64,000 nt of DNA from Atherix ibis (lineage: Eukaryota > Arthropoda > Insecta > Diptera > Athericidae), in contig OY282606.1 in the NCBI GenBank assembly GCA_958298945.1, positions 44,901,920 through 44,965,919 of the forward strand. The letters run 5' to 3'. Position 1 is the stretch's first letter. Each line of letters begins with the position of its first letter. The position numbers were made by a program, and so were the translations under genes. The notes under the pieces were generated by a model that had not been told where the DNA came from, made no database searches, and saw only the letters and a program-made list of their open reading frames with translations. Positions 32,990 to 43,809 of this stretch are shown here, piece after piece.

Positions 32990-34150
32990 TCCTGCTAGCG
33001 TGCGTTTATCTTAAGCCTCAGCATTTTAGTCACGCGTGTTTCTAAGAAAGGAAGTGGAGGATATTTTTTGAACAAAAGGATTAGTATGATTGGAGATACG
33101 GAAATGGAACTTTTTATAACGAGATACAGCCGCATCAAAAATAAATGGGACTTCAAGATTACGATGAATAACAGTGTTATGATCATAAAAGGGAGCGTTG
33201 ATACATGTACGGAGAATTTTGATTGAAGGGATTGGATTAGAAGAGAATTAGAAGTCTTAATAGGACCCTAGAGTTCTAGTCCATAAGGTAATATTTGTTT
33301 CAGTAAGACATTGTATAAAAGGACATTGCTGTTTATAGTAAGTTTAGAACGTTTGTCTGAAAGTCGAAGTAGTTTTAGGTATCGTCTTTTAGATATTCAG
33401 CGTTTATCTAAGTTCAGCCCTAGACACCGAACTTCGGTGTGTTATAGTATGGCACTGCTATTAAAGTATATGAGAAGACATGGTTCATGGGATAGAGTAA
33501 AAGTTACGTGGGTGGATTTACGTTTATTGACTTTTACTATCCCTTCGTAAACCAGTTTTCGAGGGTTTGGATTTGCGCTTGGGGAATTATGGAAGTATGT
33601 TGGGAATTTTTGGTAGATGCAAAGCAGGTCTATCATCGGTGTATTTAGCAAAGACGGAATTGGGATATATTGGGTTATCGGATGTATGAATGTTGTGTAG
33701 GATGGGTCTAAGTTGGCTTCCTTATGGAACACCAGTCAATATCGGAGATATATTGGAGAGTTGGATTCTTTTATTTAGAAGTGTCGGTTAAAAAAAAATA
33801 ATCTTAGGACTAGGAAATAGTTAGAAGGAATGTTCCGGGTGCCAAGCTGTATCGAAAGCTTAACATATCAAGAAAGTGATAGTACTCTTTTCTTTTTAAA
33901 GAGGATACAATAAAATCGATGATTCAATGATACTTTTGGGTAGTGGAGTATTCGGAGCGAAAAACAAATTGGTGGTTGGGTATTAAATTTGTGGAGTTCT
34001 AGTTTTGCAAAGATTTTTGAGAAGATTGGGCATTTTATTGATTTATTGGATTTGAGGATCATTTTTATAATGGAAAATTTCCAGAAGATTAGGAATTGTG
34101 CTAATTATAGATGGAATAATAATTAATTTTTGAAAATAATAATACCTATG
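32990..34150 (-). pseudogene. Jockey-like LINE reverse-transcriptase remnant
   Basis: Reading the minus strand from about 34150 down: MILKSNKSIKCPIFSKIFAKL (the 'YRPISLLP.FSKIFE' region, near 34030), then a degraded palm. IKESNSPIYLRY and HKEANLDPSYT follow near 33700-33750, and KYTDDRPALHL (the YADD active site, with T for A) near 33620. Then come RKTIPKTTSTFRQTF (near 33350), TRTLG (near 33265), and ILRTCINAPFYDHNTVIHRN and LEVPFIFDAAVSRYKKFH near 33100-33220. The last blocks are the characteristic C-terminus of jockey-clade polymerases. At least three frameshifts and several stops occur. No poly-A tail is identified at 32990, so the 3' end is probably truncated. Confidence 0.8.
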
Positions 34151-36444
34151 GGGACTGTTTTAAATCTGGTTTTTGAGACATTTTCATTACAAGATACCGA
34201 AATAATTGATTAATTAGTATTTAGTCATTTAAAATAATAAATAATTCTTGGTGTTTGCAAAAGTATGGTAAGGTTCCTATGATATTTGCCAGTTATTACT
34301 TTATAGCATCAAAACTATAAGGTCATTTGGCGACATCATGTTTCGTGTAGTATTGCCAGTTTACCTTCGAAAATTAGTCGAACGTAACTTGGAGAGAACA
34401 ATAAAATATAGTTAAATTTTATAGAGTTCTTTTAAAAATTAAAGAGAGGAAACATTAAATATAAGGTGTTACTTTTAAGATTTCCATAATGAAAGGAGTG
34501 ATATGCAAAAATAAATTCTGAATTAATTGGCATTCGTTTGGGATATAAAAGATACTGAGTTGAACATAAACAGAATAACTTTAAGGATGTGGTTGCTACC
34601 AAAATTAATATTTGTTGTTTTTTTTAGTGTATTAATTTTTTAAGTTCTCTATAATAATTGAGCAGGTTTTGGAATTATATGGACATATCTGCTTGCATAC
34701 AGTCTGCCTACAATTTTATTTATTTACTTCTTTGAGATCTGTTTATACATTGTATTATTTTAACTATTATTTTGATTTACTTATAGTCTATTAAAAAAAT
34801 GAATTCTCTTCCGCAAAATATGGCCTCTTTTCAATAATATTTTATCAAAATTTATTCAATCACTGAATAAATTTTTCTAGATTAATTTATTTGCAATATT
34901 TCAAAAAAATTATTTAATAATTATGTGGAATAAAAAGTAATATTTAATATCAAATCTTTTATGAAGGTATTATGTCTATGGGTAATACGAAAATAATTTT
35001 GAAAATTCTACTATTTGGTTTTATTAAGAATGTAATTTTTTAATCTTATTTATGTAGAATTTTTTTTTTTTTTAAAGTTAAATTTATTATCAAAAAATAA
35101 GTATTCGTCAATAATAAATGGTCAATTCATTATTGACGAATACTTATTTTTTGATAATAAATTTAATTTTCCCTAAAAATTGTTAAAACTTTCAACTATT
35201 TTTAACAGCTCATCTCTTTTCAGAAATAATAACTTTAATTTTGATAAATATGGAATTTATATATTATGAAAATAATCATCAACAGATATAGAAAATTAAA
35301 TTGTATTTATATTTATTTTTTGGTCATTTTAATTATCACATATTATTGAATTAGTAAACAGCAAATGGCAATAGTAGTAAAATTTTCGCTAACAAATTTA
35401 AATTTCAGTTCATTTTATGGGGTGCTAATTATGTATGGAAAAAGGGCTAGAGGGATGTATGTAATGTTCAGAATATATAGTTTTTCAGGTCATATACTTT
35501 TCCATGCTATGATCCTTTTTCAGATTAATAACACAATATAGTCACATTATTAGCAGAAAAACAAATAGGTCCATTCTGCGATTCCACCCGAAAGTGGCTG
35601 TTTCTGAAATTGCATTTTTACTAATTTATGGCTTCCGATTACTTAATTTGTCATGTCACGAAATATTTAGAGGGGACCTCAAAATGTTGTCTTATAATAA
35701 ACATATTCCCACTTCATGCTATAGCCGATCACTCTATCTCCTTATAGAGTATCATGCAGACGAGTTACAGTAGCTGCCTTTTCGTCCGTATTGAAGGCTC
35801 ATAAACAATGTAAACTACAATATATGCTTTCTATTATTCGTATGTGTATAAACTAGGCAACGTAGCTACGATTATTTTATAATCGTATTTTGGATAGCAT
35901 ATAAATATAATATATGAATGTTTATGCACGTATGAGTGTAGGTATATGTGTTGGACATGCGTTGAGTCGAACGTATTTTCGTATGTACTCATTCTTTGTT
36001 TCTACTTTCCCAGTCTGCGTATAGCTGCCATAAGTATATCGTGTAGGATACACTCGAGCAGAGCCAGGATGATAAGCTTTTTCATGAACATATGGCTTGT
36101 AAAAAGTTTATACAAATCCGCCTATGGTTGTCTATTCGGAGATTAGCTTTAAACTATTTTAATTACTTTTGAAAGTTTAATTTCCACAACTAATATTGTA
36201 TTGTATTGTATAATGCTCACTTGTTCTAGAGGAGCAAACATTGTTAATGAACTAATTTTTATATTTTATTTTTATAAACGAAATTATTTGCATCCTTTCC
36301 TTTTTTGTTGAAAATATCTAAAATTAATCGAACAAGAATGGGTAATGAAAATAATATAAAATTGGAAATAATTGAAATAAATTGAAAGTAAATTATTACA
36401 ATTTCTATAAAAGTAGATTAAGAGTGTCAATTTAAATATATATA
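34151..36444. other. AT-rich stretch without a recognised gene
   Basis: It contains the perfect hairpin at 35078-35166. The block 35560-36130 is less AT-rich and holds a 66-codon frame at 35946-36146 that I do not recognise. No element ends are seen. Confidence 0.4.
35078..35166. repeat. 38-bp perfect inverted repeat, 13-nt loop
   Basis: Arms 35078-35115 and 35129-35166 are perfectly complementary, and pairing resumes for three more bases after one mismatch. The arms include AAGTATTCGTCAATAAT and its complement. The sequence is not a terminal repeat of any element found here. Confidence 0.92.
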
Positions 36445-37663
36445 CCAGGTGTATAAGCTTAAATCAACTGTTTTTTAGTAAAAAAAACATATGTTTTTTT
36501 TATAGAAAGCAAAAACAAATTTATTCAAAGTACTTGCCCTCGCTAGCTACACATTTTTCCCATCTCTCGGGCAATTTGTCAATACCACGCAAAAAAAATT
36601 CCTTCTTTTTCGAGGCAAACCACTCATCAAGTCATTTTCGGACGTCTTCGTAAGAATTGAAGTGCTGCTCAGCGAGCGCGTATCCCATCGACGAAAACAG
36701 GTGGTAGTCGGAACGGGGCAGTTCTGGTAAAAAAGCGGGGTGGGGTGGCACATCCTAGTTGAGTGTCTCCAAGTAGTTTCGGACCATTTTTGACGTGTGT
36801 CATGTCTTTGTTGATAATCCGTCCTTTTTCACGCAGAGCACGGTGGAATTTCATCAGTTGTTGGTGGTAGTGGTGGGCATTGACAGTTTTGCCAGATTTC
36901 AACATTTCATAGTAGACGATACCCTGCTGATCCCACCAAACGCACAGCATCGTCTTCCGTCCGAAGCAATTTGGTCTTGGGGAAGATGTTGATGGTTGGC
37001 CGGGATCAACCCACGATTTCTTGCGTTTAGGATTTTCGAAATATATCCATTTTTCATCGCATGACACAATCCGATGCACGAACGACTTTCTTTTTTGTCT
37101 GGCGAGCAAGATTTCGCATGTCGCTCTATCTGCCTATCGTTCAATTCATGAAATCTTTTCAATCTCGTTCATGCAGACACATGGAAATGGCTGGTTGAGT
37201 AACACCCAATTGCTCAGCAAGAATTTTTTGCAATTGGGTATCGCCTTCGTCCAAAAGAGCCTGCAATTGATGGTCCTCAACCTTCCTAGGCCGATTCTCA
37301 CGCTTCTTATCCCACAAGTCAAAATTGCCGTCTTTGAACCGACGAAATCAATATCGGCACGTTGTTTCCGATAAAGCATTGTCACCATAGGCCTCCATAA
37401 GCATTCGATGCAATTCGGCAGTCGATTCCTTCAAATTGAAGCAGAAAAGCAGAGCTTCCCGGATATGCTCTTTTTCTGGCACAAAACTAGACATAATTAT
37501 CAAAGGAAAAATATATGTTGTTGTACGAAATTGCTGACAATGTGCACTGATTAATTTTGACAGATGTCAAACTCAAAAACAAGTGTGGCGTGTCAATGGT
37601 AACTTAATACGCTCACTCACGCCATCTATGACTAAACAGCGGATTTAAGCTTATAAAAACGAG
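36445..37663 (-). mobile_element. Mariner element, family A copy 2
   Basis: Both termini are readable: CCAGGTGTATAAGCTTAAAT from 36445, and the inverse GGATTTAAGCTTATA at 37641 running to about 37663. TA flanks lie at 36443-36444 and 37664-37665. The length is 1219 bp. This copy defines the ends of family A. The CCAGGTGTA start is typical of Mos1/cecropia-type mariners. Confidence 0.92.
36521..37494 (-). pseudogene. Mariner transposase pseudogene, family A copy 2
   Basis: ATG at 37494 (MSSFVPEKEH) and a stop at 36521 after EGKYFE bracket a D,D34D transposase. The N-terminal region is frameshifted near 37150-37350. The first catalytic block reads SCDEKWIYFENPKRKKSW (near 37060), with C for G beside the catalytic D. 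CVWWDQQGIVYYEMLKSGKT follows. The second catalytic block is deleted: the frame goes from INKDMT directly to HVKNGPKLL, and relatives have the DNA-binding aspartate region in between. The third block is in a shifted frame near 36700. It is inactive. Confidence 0.9.
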
Positions 37664-39216
37664 TATATTTAAAGAATAAATAAGTTTACTTTTAAAAATT
37701 ATTTTTATCAAAATATTTTAAGTAGTTAAAATATATAGGCTTCTGGTATTTCCATATGAACAATGTACTAGAATATTGTAAGGATATTAGTAATTCTTTC
37801 AGGGCTGATTAATTCATATAATGTTTTGTTTGAATAAATTTAAAAATACACAATATTTTTGGTCATTAGTTTATAAATAAAAGTTTTAACTTTAATGCAA
37901 AACGATATTTATAATTTTCTAATCGTAAATAAATTATTTAGTTTTTTAATTAATTTTGATAAGCTTTTTATCTCAACCAACCGCTCTTATAATTGCGAAA
38001 TTTCGCCGTTTCCGAATTTTATAAATTTATAATAGCCATTTTTACAATAATTGTATTTATCTTTAATAAATATAAGCATTTTCTTAAAATTTTGATTCTT
38101 TAAAGATATACAATCGGGTAGATATTGGAAAGCAGTTCAAAAATTTTACTTTTTCAATTTAAGTTTGTAAATATTCCGTTTTATAGCATGAACGCCTTTT
38201 ACAATAAATAAAAGTAATATAATTTTTTTCTGGTTGATTAATATACGATTTAATTCAAGTTTTGATATATTATTGCACGAAGAGTACAAATATCTAAGAG
38301 AGGACTACGTAGCTTACTCAGTGTATTTAGTAATGTTTTGATAATAATTCTTATTCAAAATTTACATAGATATATATTTGTTTAATATTCAGAATAAAAT
38401 AAAGATTACTGAAAAATCCAAATAATATTTATCTAATTTTCATAATAGATTAATCAACTGAAAAATTCATTTTTATTAGAAGAACAAAAAGAACTTTTAG
38501 ATAGAAAAGAATTTTTTTATAATTAAATTCTAACTTTGATCAATCTGAAAAAGAAAAGAGAATTAAATAAAAAAATTTATTGAAATGGAGAATAAACTCA
38601 TTTTGAATATGTGGGGTATATATAAAAGCTATGTACTACTTTTATACAGTATAATTATTATGATTGAATTTTCAAATTTGAACAATTTCATTTGCATTTA
38701 TTTTTCAGCTTGACTAATTCTTTGGAAAATTCTCTTTAGTCAATCAATTTTCATGATAATCTCTAAACAAGAAGAAGCTAATTTAATTTCTTTGAAAATC
38801 TTATACAAAATCATTTTCATAATGGATTTGATTGATATCATTTCATAATTAATTAAAATGAATACAGTTTATTGAAATTTTCGATTGTATCTTATAAAGT
38901 TTAATTTTGTAAGTGTTAATATAGAAATTGAAAAGTTTACGATTATCTTATATCTAAAAAAAATTAATACATCTCCTATAAAGTCTTTTTTTTTAAAAAC
39001 AGAAATTTGCTTGACTAAAAAGTATCCAAAAGAATTAAATTGTTTAAAAAATATAATTAATTTTATTAATTAGATCTTTTCAAAACTTTTTTTTATAGTT
39101 GTTTTTCTAAGAGTTATCTCTACTTCATTCTATGGAAGATAACCTTTGACTTTGTACTTAGAAAAACATTAGTAAATAATAATAAATTTAAAAAAGGACT
39201 TCAAAAGTAAAATGTA
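37664..39216. other. AT-rich intergenic stretch
   Basis: I recognise nothing beyond A/T-rich low-complexity sequence. The 62-codon frame at 38885 is lysine/isoleucine/asparagine-rich and not convincing. Confidence 0.45.
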
Positions 39217-39820
39217 CTGAGTTGGCAACTAAGTGATTGCGGATTGTATCAATAAATGGTATTAGCATATTCTTTTGTTCTGTCAACGTGTTCAAAGCAC
39301 CTAACCTAACATATATTGTTTTCTTGCTGTTTTGACTTCCGCCTTTAATTTAGTAAAAAATTGTATCGTTTAGCTATTTAGTTTTGTTTTCGTCCAAATT
39401 TAAAAATGGAAGGACAAGACGTGCATTTTAGACATATTTTATTGTATTATTTCCGAAAAGGCACACAAGAAATTATGTGCCGTATATGGAAATGAAGCCT
39501 TGAAAGAAAGGCAGTGTCAAAATTGGTTTGTTAAATTTCATTCTGGTCATTTTTCACTAAAAAGTTCAAGTTGATGAGACCCATATCAAGGCCATTATCG
39601 ATTCAGATCGTCATAGCACAACACTTGAGATTCCAGAGAAGCTCAATGTATCGCATACATGAATTGAAAATAAATTAAAACGATTAATTCCACCGTGTAC
39701 GTAAAACAAGTCGTCAAACTGAGCAATGCAGTACAAGAAAAGCGGCCAGAATTGGCAAATCGTAAGGGTGTTGTTTTCCAGCACACATCTTTGGTCACTC
39801 TCCAAAAATTATTGGAATTA
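39217..39820 (+). mobile_element. Mariner element, family G (deleted, 3' end lost)
   Basis: The left terminus CTGAGTTGGCAACTAAGTGA starts at 39217 after TA (39215-39216). A decayed transposase reading frame follows. The right terminus is missing: at 39820 the sequence switches, at a TA, to the end of another mariner (B'). Confidence 0.85.
39406..39820 (+). pseudogene. Mariner transposase pseudogene, family G
   Basis: ATG at 39406 begins MEGQDVHFRHILLYYFRKG. After a frameshift comes LCAVYGNEALKERQCQNWF, then VDETHIKAIIDSDRH and EKLNVSHT: the two helix-turn-helix motifs. Then about 100 codons are missing, including the WVPHEL linker and the first catalytic block. The reading resumes with LSNAVQEKRPELANRKGVVF near 39720, followed by FQHTSLVTLQKLLEL. 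The second catalytic motif (DNARP) has been deleted between FQ and HTS. It then ends at the B' junction. It retains no catalytic aspartate. Confidence 0.82.
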
Positions 39821-40303
39821 CGAGGGTCATTCAACAAGTACTTAGCCTACAAAAGAAAAACAAAAATTTTGAAAAGGTGGCAATTTATTTTTCCACATAA
39901 TCTCCTTCAAGCTCGATACACTTGGCCCAGCGATGCTCTAACTTTTTCAACCCGTCCAAAAATACATTTTCTCGAGGAAAGCAAAATAGGCCTCCGTGGC
40001 GACGATGACCTCCTCATTCGACCCAAATCTATTCCCGACGAGTAATTTTTCCAGGTTTGGAAATAAAAAGTAGTCACAGGGGGCCAAATCTGGAGAGTAC
40101 GGTGGATGGGGCAGCAATTCGTAGCGCAATTCGACCAATTTGGCCATGGCGACGAAGGAGGCGTGAGCCGGCGCGTTGTCGTGGTGGAACAGCACTTTTT
40201 TCTTCGCAAAGCGGGGCCGCTTTTTCTTCAATTCGACGTCAAATCGGCCCAATAAGTCAGCATTGTAGCGCCCCGTGATTGTTTTTTTTTGTTGCAAACC
40301 CAA
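39821..40303 (-). mobile_element. Mariner fragment, family B' (5'-truncated)
   Basis: The terminus CGAGGGTCATTCAACAAGTA begins at 39821, right after TA (39819-39820). It resembles but is distinct from family B ends. The opposite half of the element is absent; homology stops near 40303. Confidence 0.85.
39887..40303 (-). pseudogene. Mariner transposase C-terminal half, family B'
   Basis: The minus strand, from 40303, reads KTITGRYNADLLGRFDVELK, then the second catalytic block LFHHDNAPAHASF and the third HPPYSPDLAPCDYFLF, with D-D spacing of 34. It continues with EAYFAFLEKMYF. A 1-bp deletion near 39950 then shifts the frame (WTG stop, instead of LDGLKKLE). The remaining C-terminus up to the natural stop near 39887 can be read in the other frame (LEHRWAKCIELEGDY). 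The first catalytic half is missing. Residue pattern (APCDYFLFPNLEK) places it nearer family B than C. Confidence 0.85.
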
Positions 40304-40373
40304 TATTTATATGAGTAAATTTTTATAGAAAAAAAATGTTTTAAATTTTATTTAAATATTCAAAAAATATATA

Positions 40374-41550
40374 TGGTGTAGTAAAAAGTAATCCATTATT
40401 TTGCCAATAGATGGCTTTAGGAGTCGGTATCTCCCGCTTTAAAAGTGCGATCGGGTTGAACTAGATAGCGTTAGAAAGATAAAGTTTTGTACTAAAAAAC
40501 CTTCTCATACAGTTTTGTGATTGCTTGACTCAGTATTTTTTTTAGCACGCGTCAAAGATGGACACCAACAAAGAGAAAATACGCTATATTTTACAGTTTT
40601 TTTTCGATAAAGGCGAAAACGCAAGCCAGGCAGCTGAAATTGTGAATAGTGTTTATGGTCCTGATATTGTAATAGCCAATCACGCGCAATTTTGGTTTCG
40701 TCGATTCCGTTCCGGTAATTTTGATGTCAAAGATGCACCACGCTCTGGAAGGCCAATTGTCGAAACGTCGATAAAATAATGGAAATCGTCGAGTCCGACC
40801 ATCACGTAAGCACTGTTTCGATTGCCCAAGAGCTAAACATTGCACAAAAAACCGTTTGGAACCACTTAAATAAGGCTGGATACAAAAAGAAGCTCGATGT
40901 ATGGGTGCCACACGAGTTATCGCAAAAAAACCTCATGAACCGAATTTCCATCTGCGAATCGCTGCTGAATCGCAACAATATCGATCCATTTCTGAAGCGG
41001 ATAGTTACTGGTGATGAAAAGTCGGTCACTTACGATAATGTCAAGCGACAACGGTCGTGGTCAAATCGCGGTCACCCGGCGCAAACGGTGGTTAAGCCAG
41101 GATTGACAGCCAGGAAGGTTTTGCTGTGTGTTTGGTGGGACTGGCAGGGAATCATCTACTATGAGCTGCTCCCCTACGGCCAAACTCTTGATTCGGTCAT
41201 CAATTGGACCGTCTGAAAGAAGCAATCGCTCAGAAGCGGGCAGCTTTGGCCAATAGGAGAGGAATTGTGTTCCATCAGGACAACGCCAGGCCACATACAT
41301 CGATAGTGACTCGCCAGAAGTTCCGGGACCTTGGTTGGGATGTTTTTATGCATCCAACTTATAGTCCGGACCTGGCACCAAGTGATTACCACCTCTTCCT
41401 GTTTATGACGAATGATTTTGCAGGTGAAAAATTCGCGGAACAAGTTATCGAACAAAACGGTGCATATTTGACCTAAATCGTATCATTCTATCTTTGCTAA
41501 ATAAAACCTTCAATTTAATGCAAAAATAATGGATTTCTGTTTACTATACC
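40374..41550 (+). mobile_element. Mariner element, family H copy 2
   Basis: The termini GGTGTAGTAAAAAGTAATCC near 40375 and the inverse GGATTTCTGTTTACTATACC at 41531-41550 form the inverted repeat. A TA follows at 41551-41552. The length is about 1.18 kb. It is shorter than a full copy because of an in-frame deletion near the 3' end. Confidence 0.9.
40558..41476 (+). pseudogene. Mariner transposase pseudogene, family H copy 2
   Basis: ATG at 40558 (MDTNKEKIRY) begins the N-terminal helix-turn-helix part. A 1-bp deletion near 40764 creates a stop (ETSIK). The next piece, from 40779, holds the second helix-turn-helix, WVPHEL and the first catalytic block TGDEKSVTYDN (S for W). A further frameshift near 41205 follows VINW. 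The last piece has FHQDNARPHTS and LAPSDYHLF, with 34 residues between the aspartates. Near the end, EKFA joins directly to EQVIEQNGAYLT: 32 residues present in the sister copy (14410-15393) are deleted in frame. It is inactive. Confidence 0.9.
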
Positions 41551-42039
41551 TAATATATAGAATCTCTTTTGGCATATATCGTGTAGTTCTTCAAGCATGC
41601 TAAAAAATATTTTTTTCTAAAGATTCACACCATGATACCACTTAATGGCCTTTTTTATTATTTCCATGCTTGAATAAATAGAGAATATCTCACTGAGTCT
41701 GTAAAGACTAATAAGCCTGAATAAAGATAAATTTTCGCACTTATAGAGCCATTATTTCTGCGAAAAAGAAAATTTTCAACACACCTGAAAAAAAATATAA
41801 ATGCTCATATTTGTTGTTTAAATTTGCTTACGACTAAAATTTGAGGTAAAAATTAACTCAGTAGAGCAGCACAAATGATGTGGTGATCTGCAGTATAAAT
41901 TCACCTTGTTTCAACATTTGGAGCAACGGCAGATGCCATTTTTTAGCTACTCGTTCTTTGTTTTCATTTTATCTAATCAGTAGCTACGTAGGCAAAATCA
42001 CTCCATAAGCTTTGCTATCTGTCCTTTTCTTTAAGACGC
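41551..42039. other. Unassigned sequence
   Basis: About 490 bp between a mariner and the LINE that begins near 42040. Part of it may be LINE sequence too decayed to read; I cannot support any call. Confidence 0.35.
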
Positions 42040-42410
42040 TTTTCAAATATATGGAAAATGGCATTTCTACAGCCTGTCTCTAAGAAAATAGTTTTCTTAC
42101 CTTTTCAACTGCCGACCTATTTCAATAACATTCCTTCTATCTAACGTTATAAAAATGATTTTAAACTATCAGCTTAGAAAATATCTTGAATCACCTTGAA
42201 TCACAGAAGCTTCTCAGTAACCGCTAATATAGTTTTTTTAAGGAATTTTTTAATCTAGCCGAAAAAAGGAACCATACTCTTTATTTGTATGAGGAATACA
42301 GGGTTATTGCACCGCCAATTTCAAAGCCATTTGTCAGAAATTTTCATTAATCCTTTTTATAAAAAAATCGTGCATATGATATCGATAATTCGATGTATTA
42401 TATTGAGCAC

Positions 42411-42460
42411 CCCGAAATAGAGCTTCTAATCCTCAAGTGGATTAGAAGCTGCATTTCGGG
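42411..42460. repeat. 22-bp quasi-palindrome within LINE coding
   Basis: Arms 42411-42432 and 42439-42460 are complementary at 20 of 22 positions around TCAAGT. It sits inside the LINE frame, replacing the sequence expected upstream of the KWI motif, which suggests a templated mutation. Confidence 0.75.
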
Positions 42461-42770
42461 CCATTCAATACAAGTTTTTGTGGATGGCTACAAATCTACA
42501 ATTCACAAATTCAATGCTGGCATTCTCAAGAGGTCCATTTTATATTCGACTTATTTTTTTATTTTCATAAACGATCGATTATTAGTTTTTTCTAATCTAA
42601 TTCACAGTTTCGCCGATAACACTATTCTTTCTACCTTGAAGAACAGATTATAATTTAGTACCCCAAAAATACAGTCCTGTATTCTGTCTCTAAAGCAAAA
42701 CTGAAATCTCCACCCATTATCCATGAATAACACTTGCTAACCAAAACTGAAAAACTTTTCATTCTCAGTA

Positions 42771-43626
42771 CGAGGTGTGTTAAAAAAGTATAGCGAATTT
42801 TGAATTTCTGTGGCGTTATGTTGGTGTTTATGTAACTCACTTATGCCGAAAAGTTCGGCAATTTTGAATGTTCAGTTAATTTTTGACAGCTGCTTTGCTT
42901 GCACGTGTTTTGGCTCGTCTTCGATATTTGCCCATTTTCGATCAAAAACAGCATCGCATTAACATTGCTAAGGAGCTGTTGGACTCTGTCCGCGACGTCC
43001 CAAATTTGCTCCAGAAGGTCATAACTGGTGACGAATCATGGGTTTATGGTTATGACGTGGAAACCAAAGATCAATCATCCCAATGGAAGCTACCGCACGA
43101 GCCAAGTTCGGTCGAATGTGAAGGTTTTGCTTACAGTTTAAGGCATCATGAGGTCTTGCCATAGGGTAGAACGGTCAATAAGGAATATTACCTGTAAGTT
43201 ATGCGAAAGTTGCGCGAAGCAATCTGCCATAAACGCCCGGATTTGTGGAAGAACAAAAATTGGCTTTTGCACCATGATAACGCCCCTGCTCAGGCATCGT
43301 TGCTTGTGCGCGAATTTTTAGCCAAAAACAACACACTAATATTTCCGCAGCCACCGTATTCCCCAGATCTGGCCCCCTGTGACTTTTTCTTGTTCCGGAA
43401 ACTGAAGAGCACCATGAAAGGACGATGCTGCGCTACGATTGAGGAGATAAAGACGGCATCGAAGGAGGAGCTGAACAAGATCACAAAAAATGAAGTGCTT
43501 CGAGGATTGGACAAAACGTTGCCACAAGCTGGGGATTACTTTGAAGGAGACAAAAGAGACATTCATGAATAAATAAATAATTTTTGAAAAAACACAAAAT
43601 TCGCGATACTTTTTGAACAGACCTCG
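42771..43626 (+). mobile_element. Mariner element, family C copy 2 (N-terminal deletion)
   Basis: The left terminus CGAGGTGTGTTAAAAAAGTA is at 42771 and the right ends TTTGAACAGACCTCG at 43626. TA lies on both sides (42769-42770 and 43627-43628). The length is 856 bp, against about 1290 for the full copies. The missing 430 bp are the start codon and both helix-turn-helix motifs. Confidence 0.93.
42928..43572 (+). pseudogene. Mariner transposase, family C, catalytic part only
   Basis: After the 5' untranslated part, the sequence jumps from the start of the leader directly to FDQKQHRINIAKELLDSV. The first catalytic block TGDESWVYGYD (near 43030) and SQWKLPHEP are readable. A deletion and stop follow. 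The second piece (43201-43572) carries LHHDNAPAQASLL and PDLAPCDFFLF, with 34 residues between the aspartates. It ends DKRDIHE with a natural TAA. The DNA-binding domain is absent, so at most a catalytic fragment could be made. It is inactive. Confidence 0.88.
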
Positions 43627-43809
43627 TATGTGTTTTAATGACAACCTTCGTTGGAAGTGGCCATAATTTTAATATTACCAAAATGTCCAGCAAAATGTTA
43701 AGTTTTCGTTAACCGATGTAAGAAATTTTTCACTCCATTTGATCTAGCAAATATAAACCAGGCGGTTTTTCAACAGGGATGAAAATTGTCCAATTTTTTT
43801 AAAATATAT

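Larger units (their letters stand above)
42040..43790 (+). pseudogene. LINE reverse-transcriptase remnant split by a mariner
   Basis: Peptides follow the order of a non-LTR polymerase. SNIWKMAFLQPVSKK is near 42045 (the 'W..A.V.PIPKKG' block). CRPISITFLLSNVIKMILNYQL is near 42105-42175. LILKWIRSCISGHSIQVFVD is near 42430-42490, then INDRLLVFSNLIHSFADNTI near 42570-42620 (FADN at the active site, normally YADD). The mariner 42771-43626 interrupts it. Reading resumes at 43640 with NLRW, then DHIFNITKMSSKMLSF-like peptide and KKFFTPFDLANI near 43730. The same frame joins across the mariner's TA, so the LINE was there first. Several stops and frameshifts are present. Confidence 0.78.
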
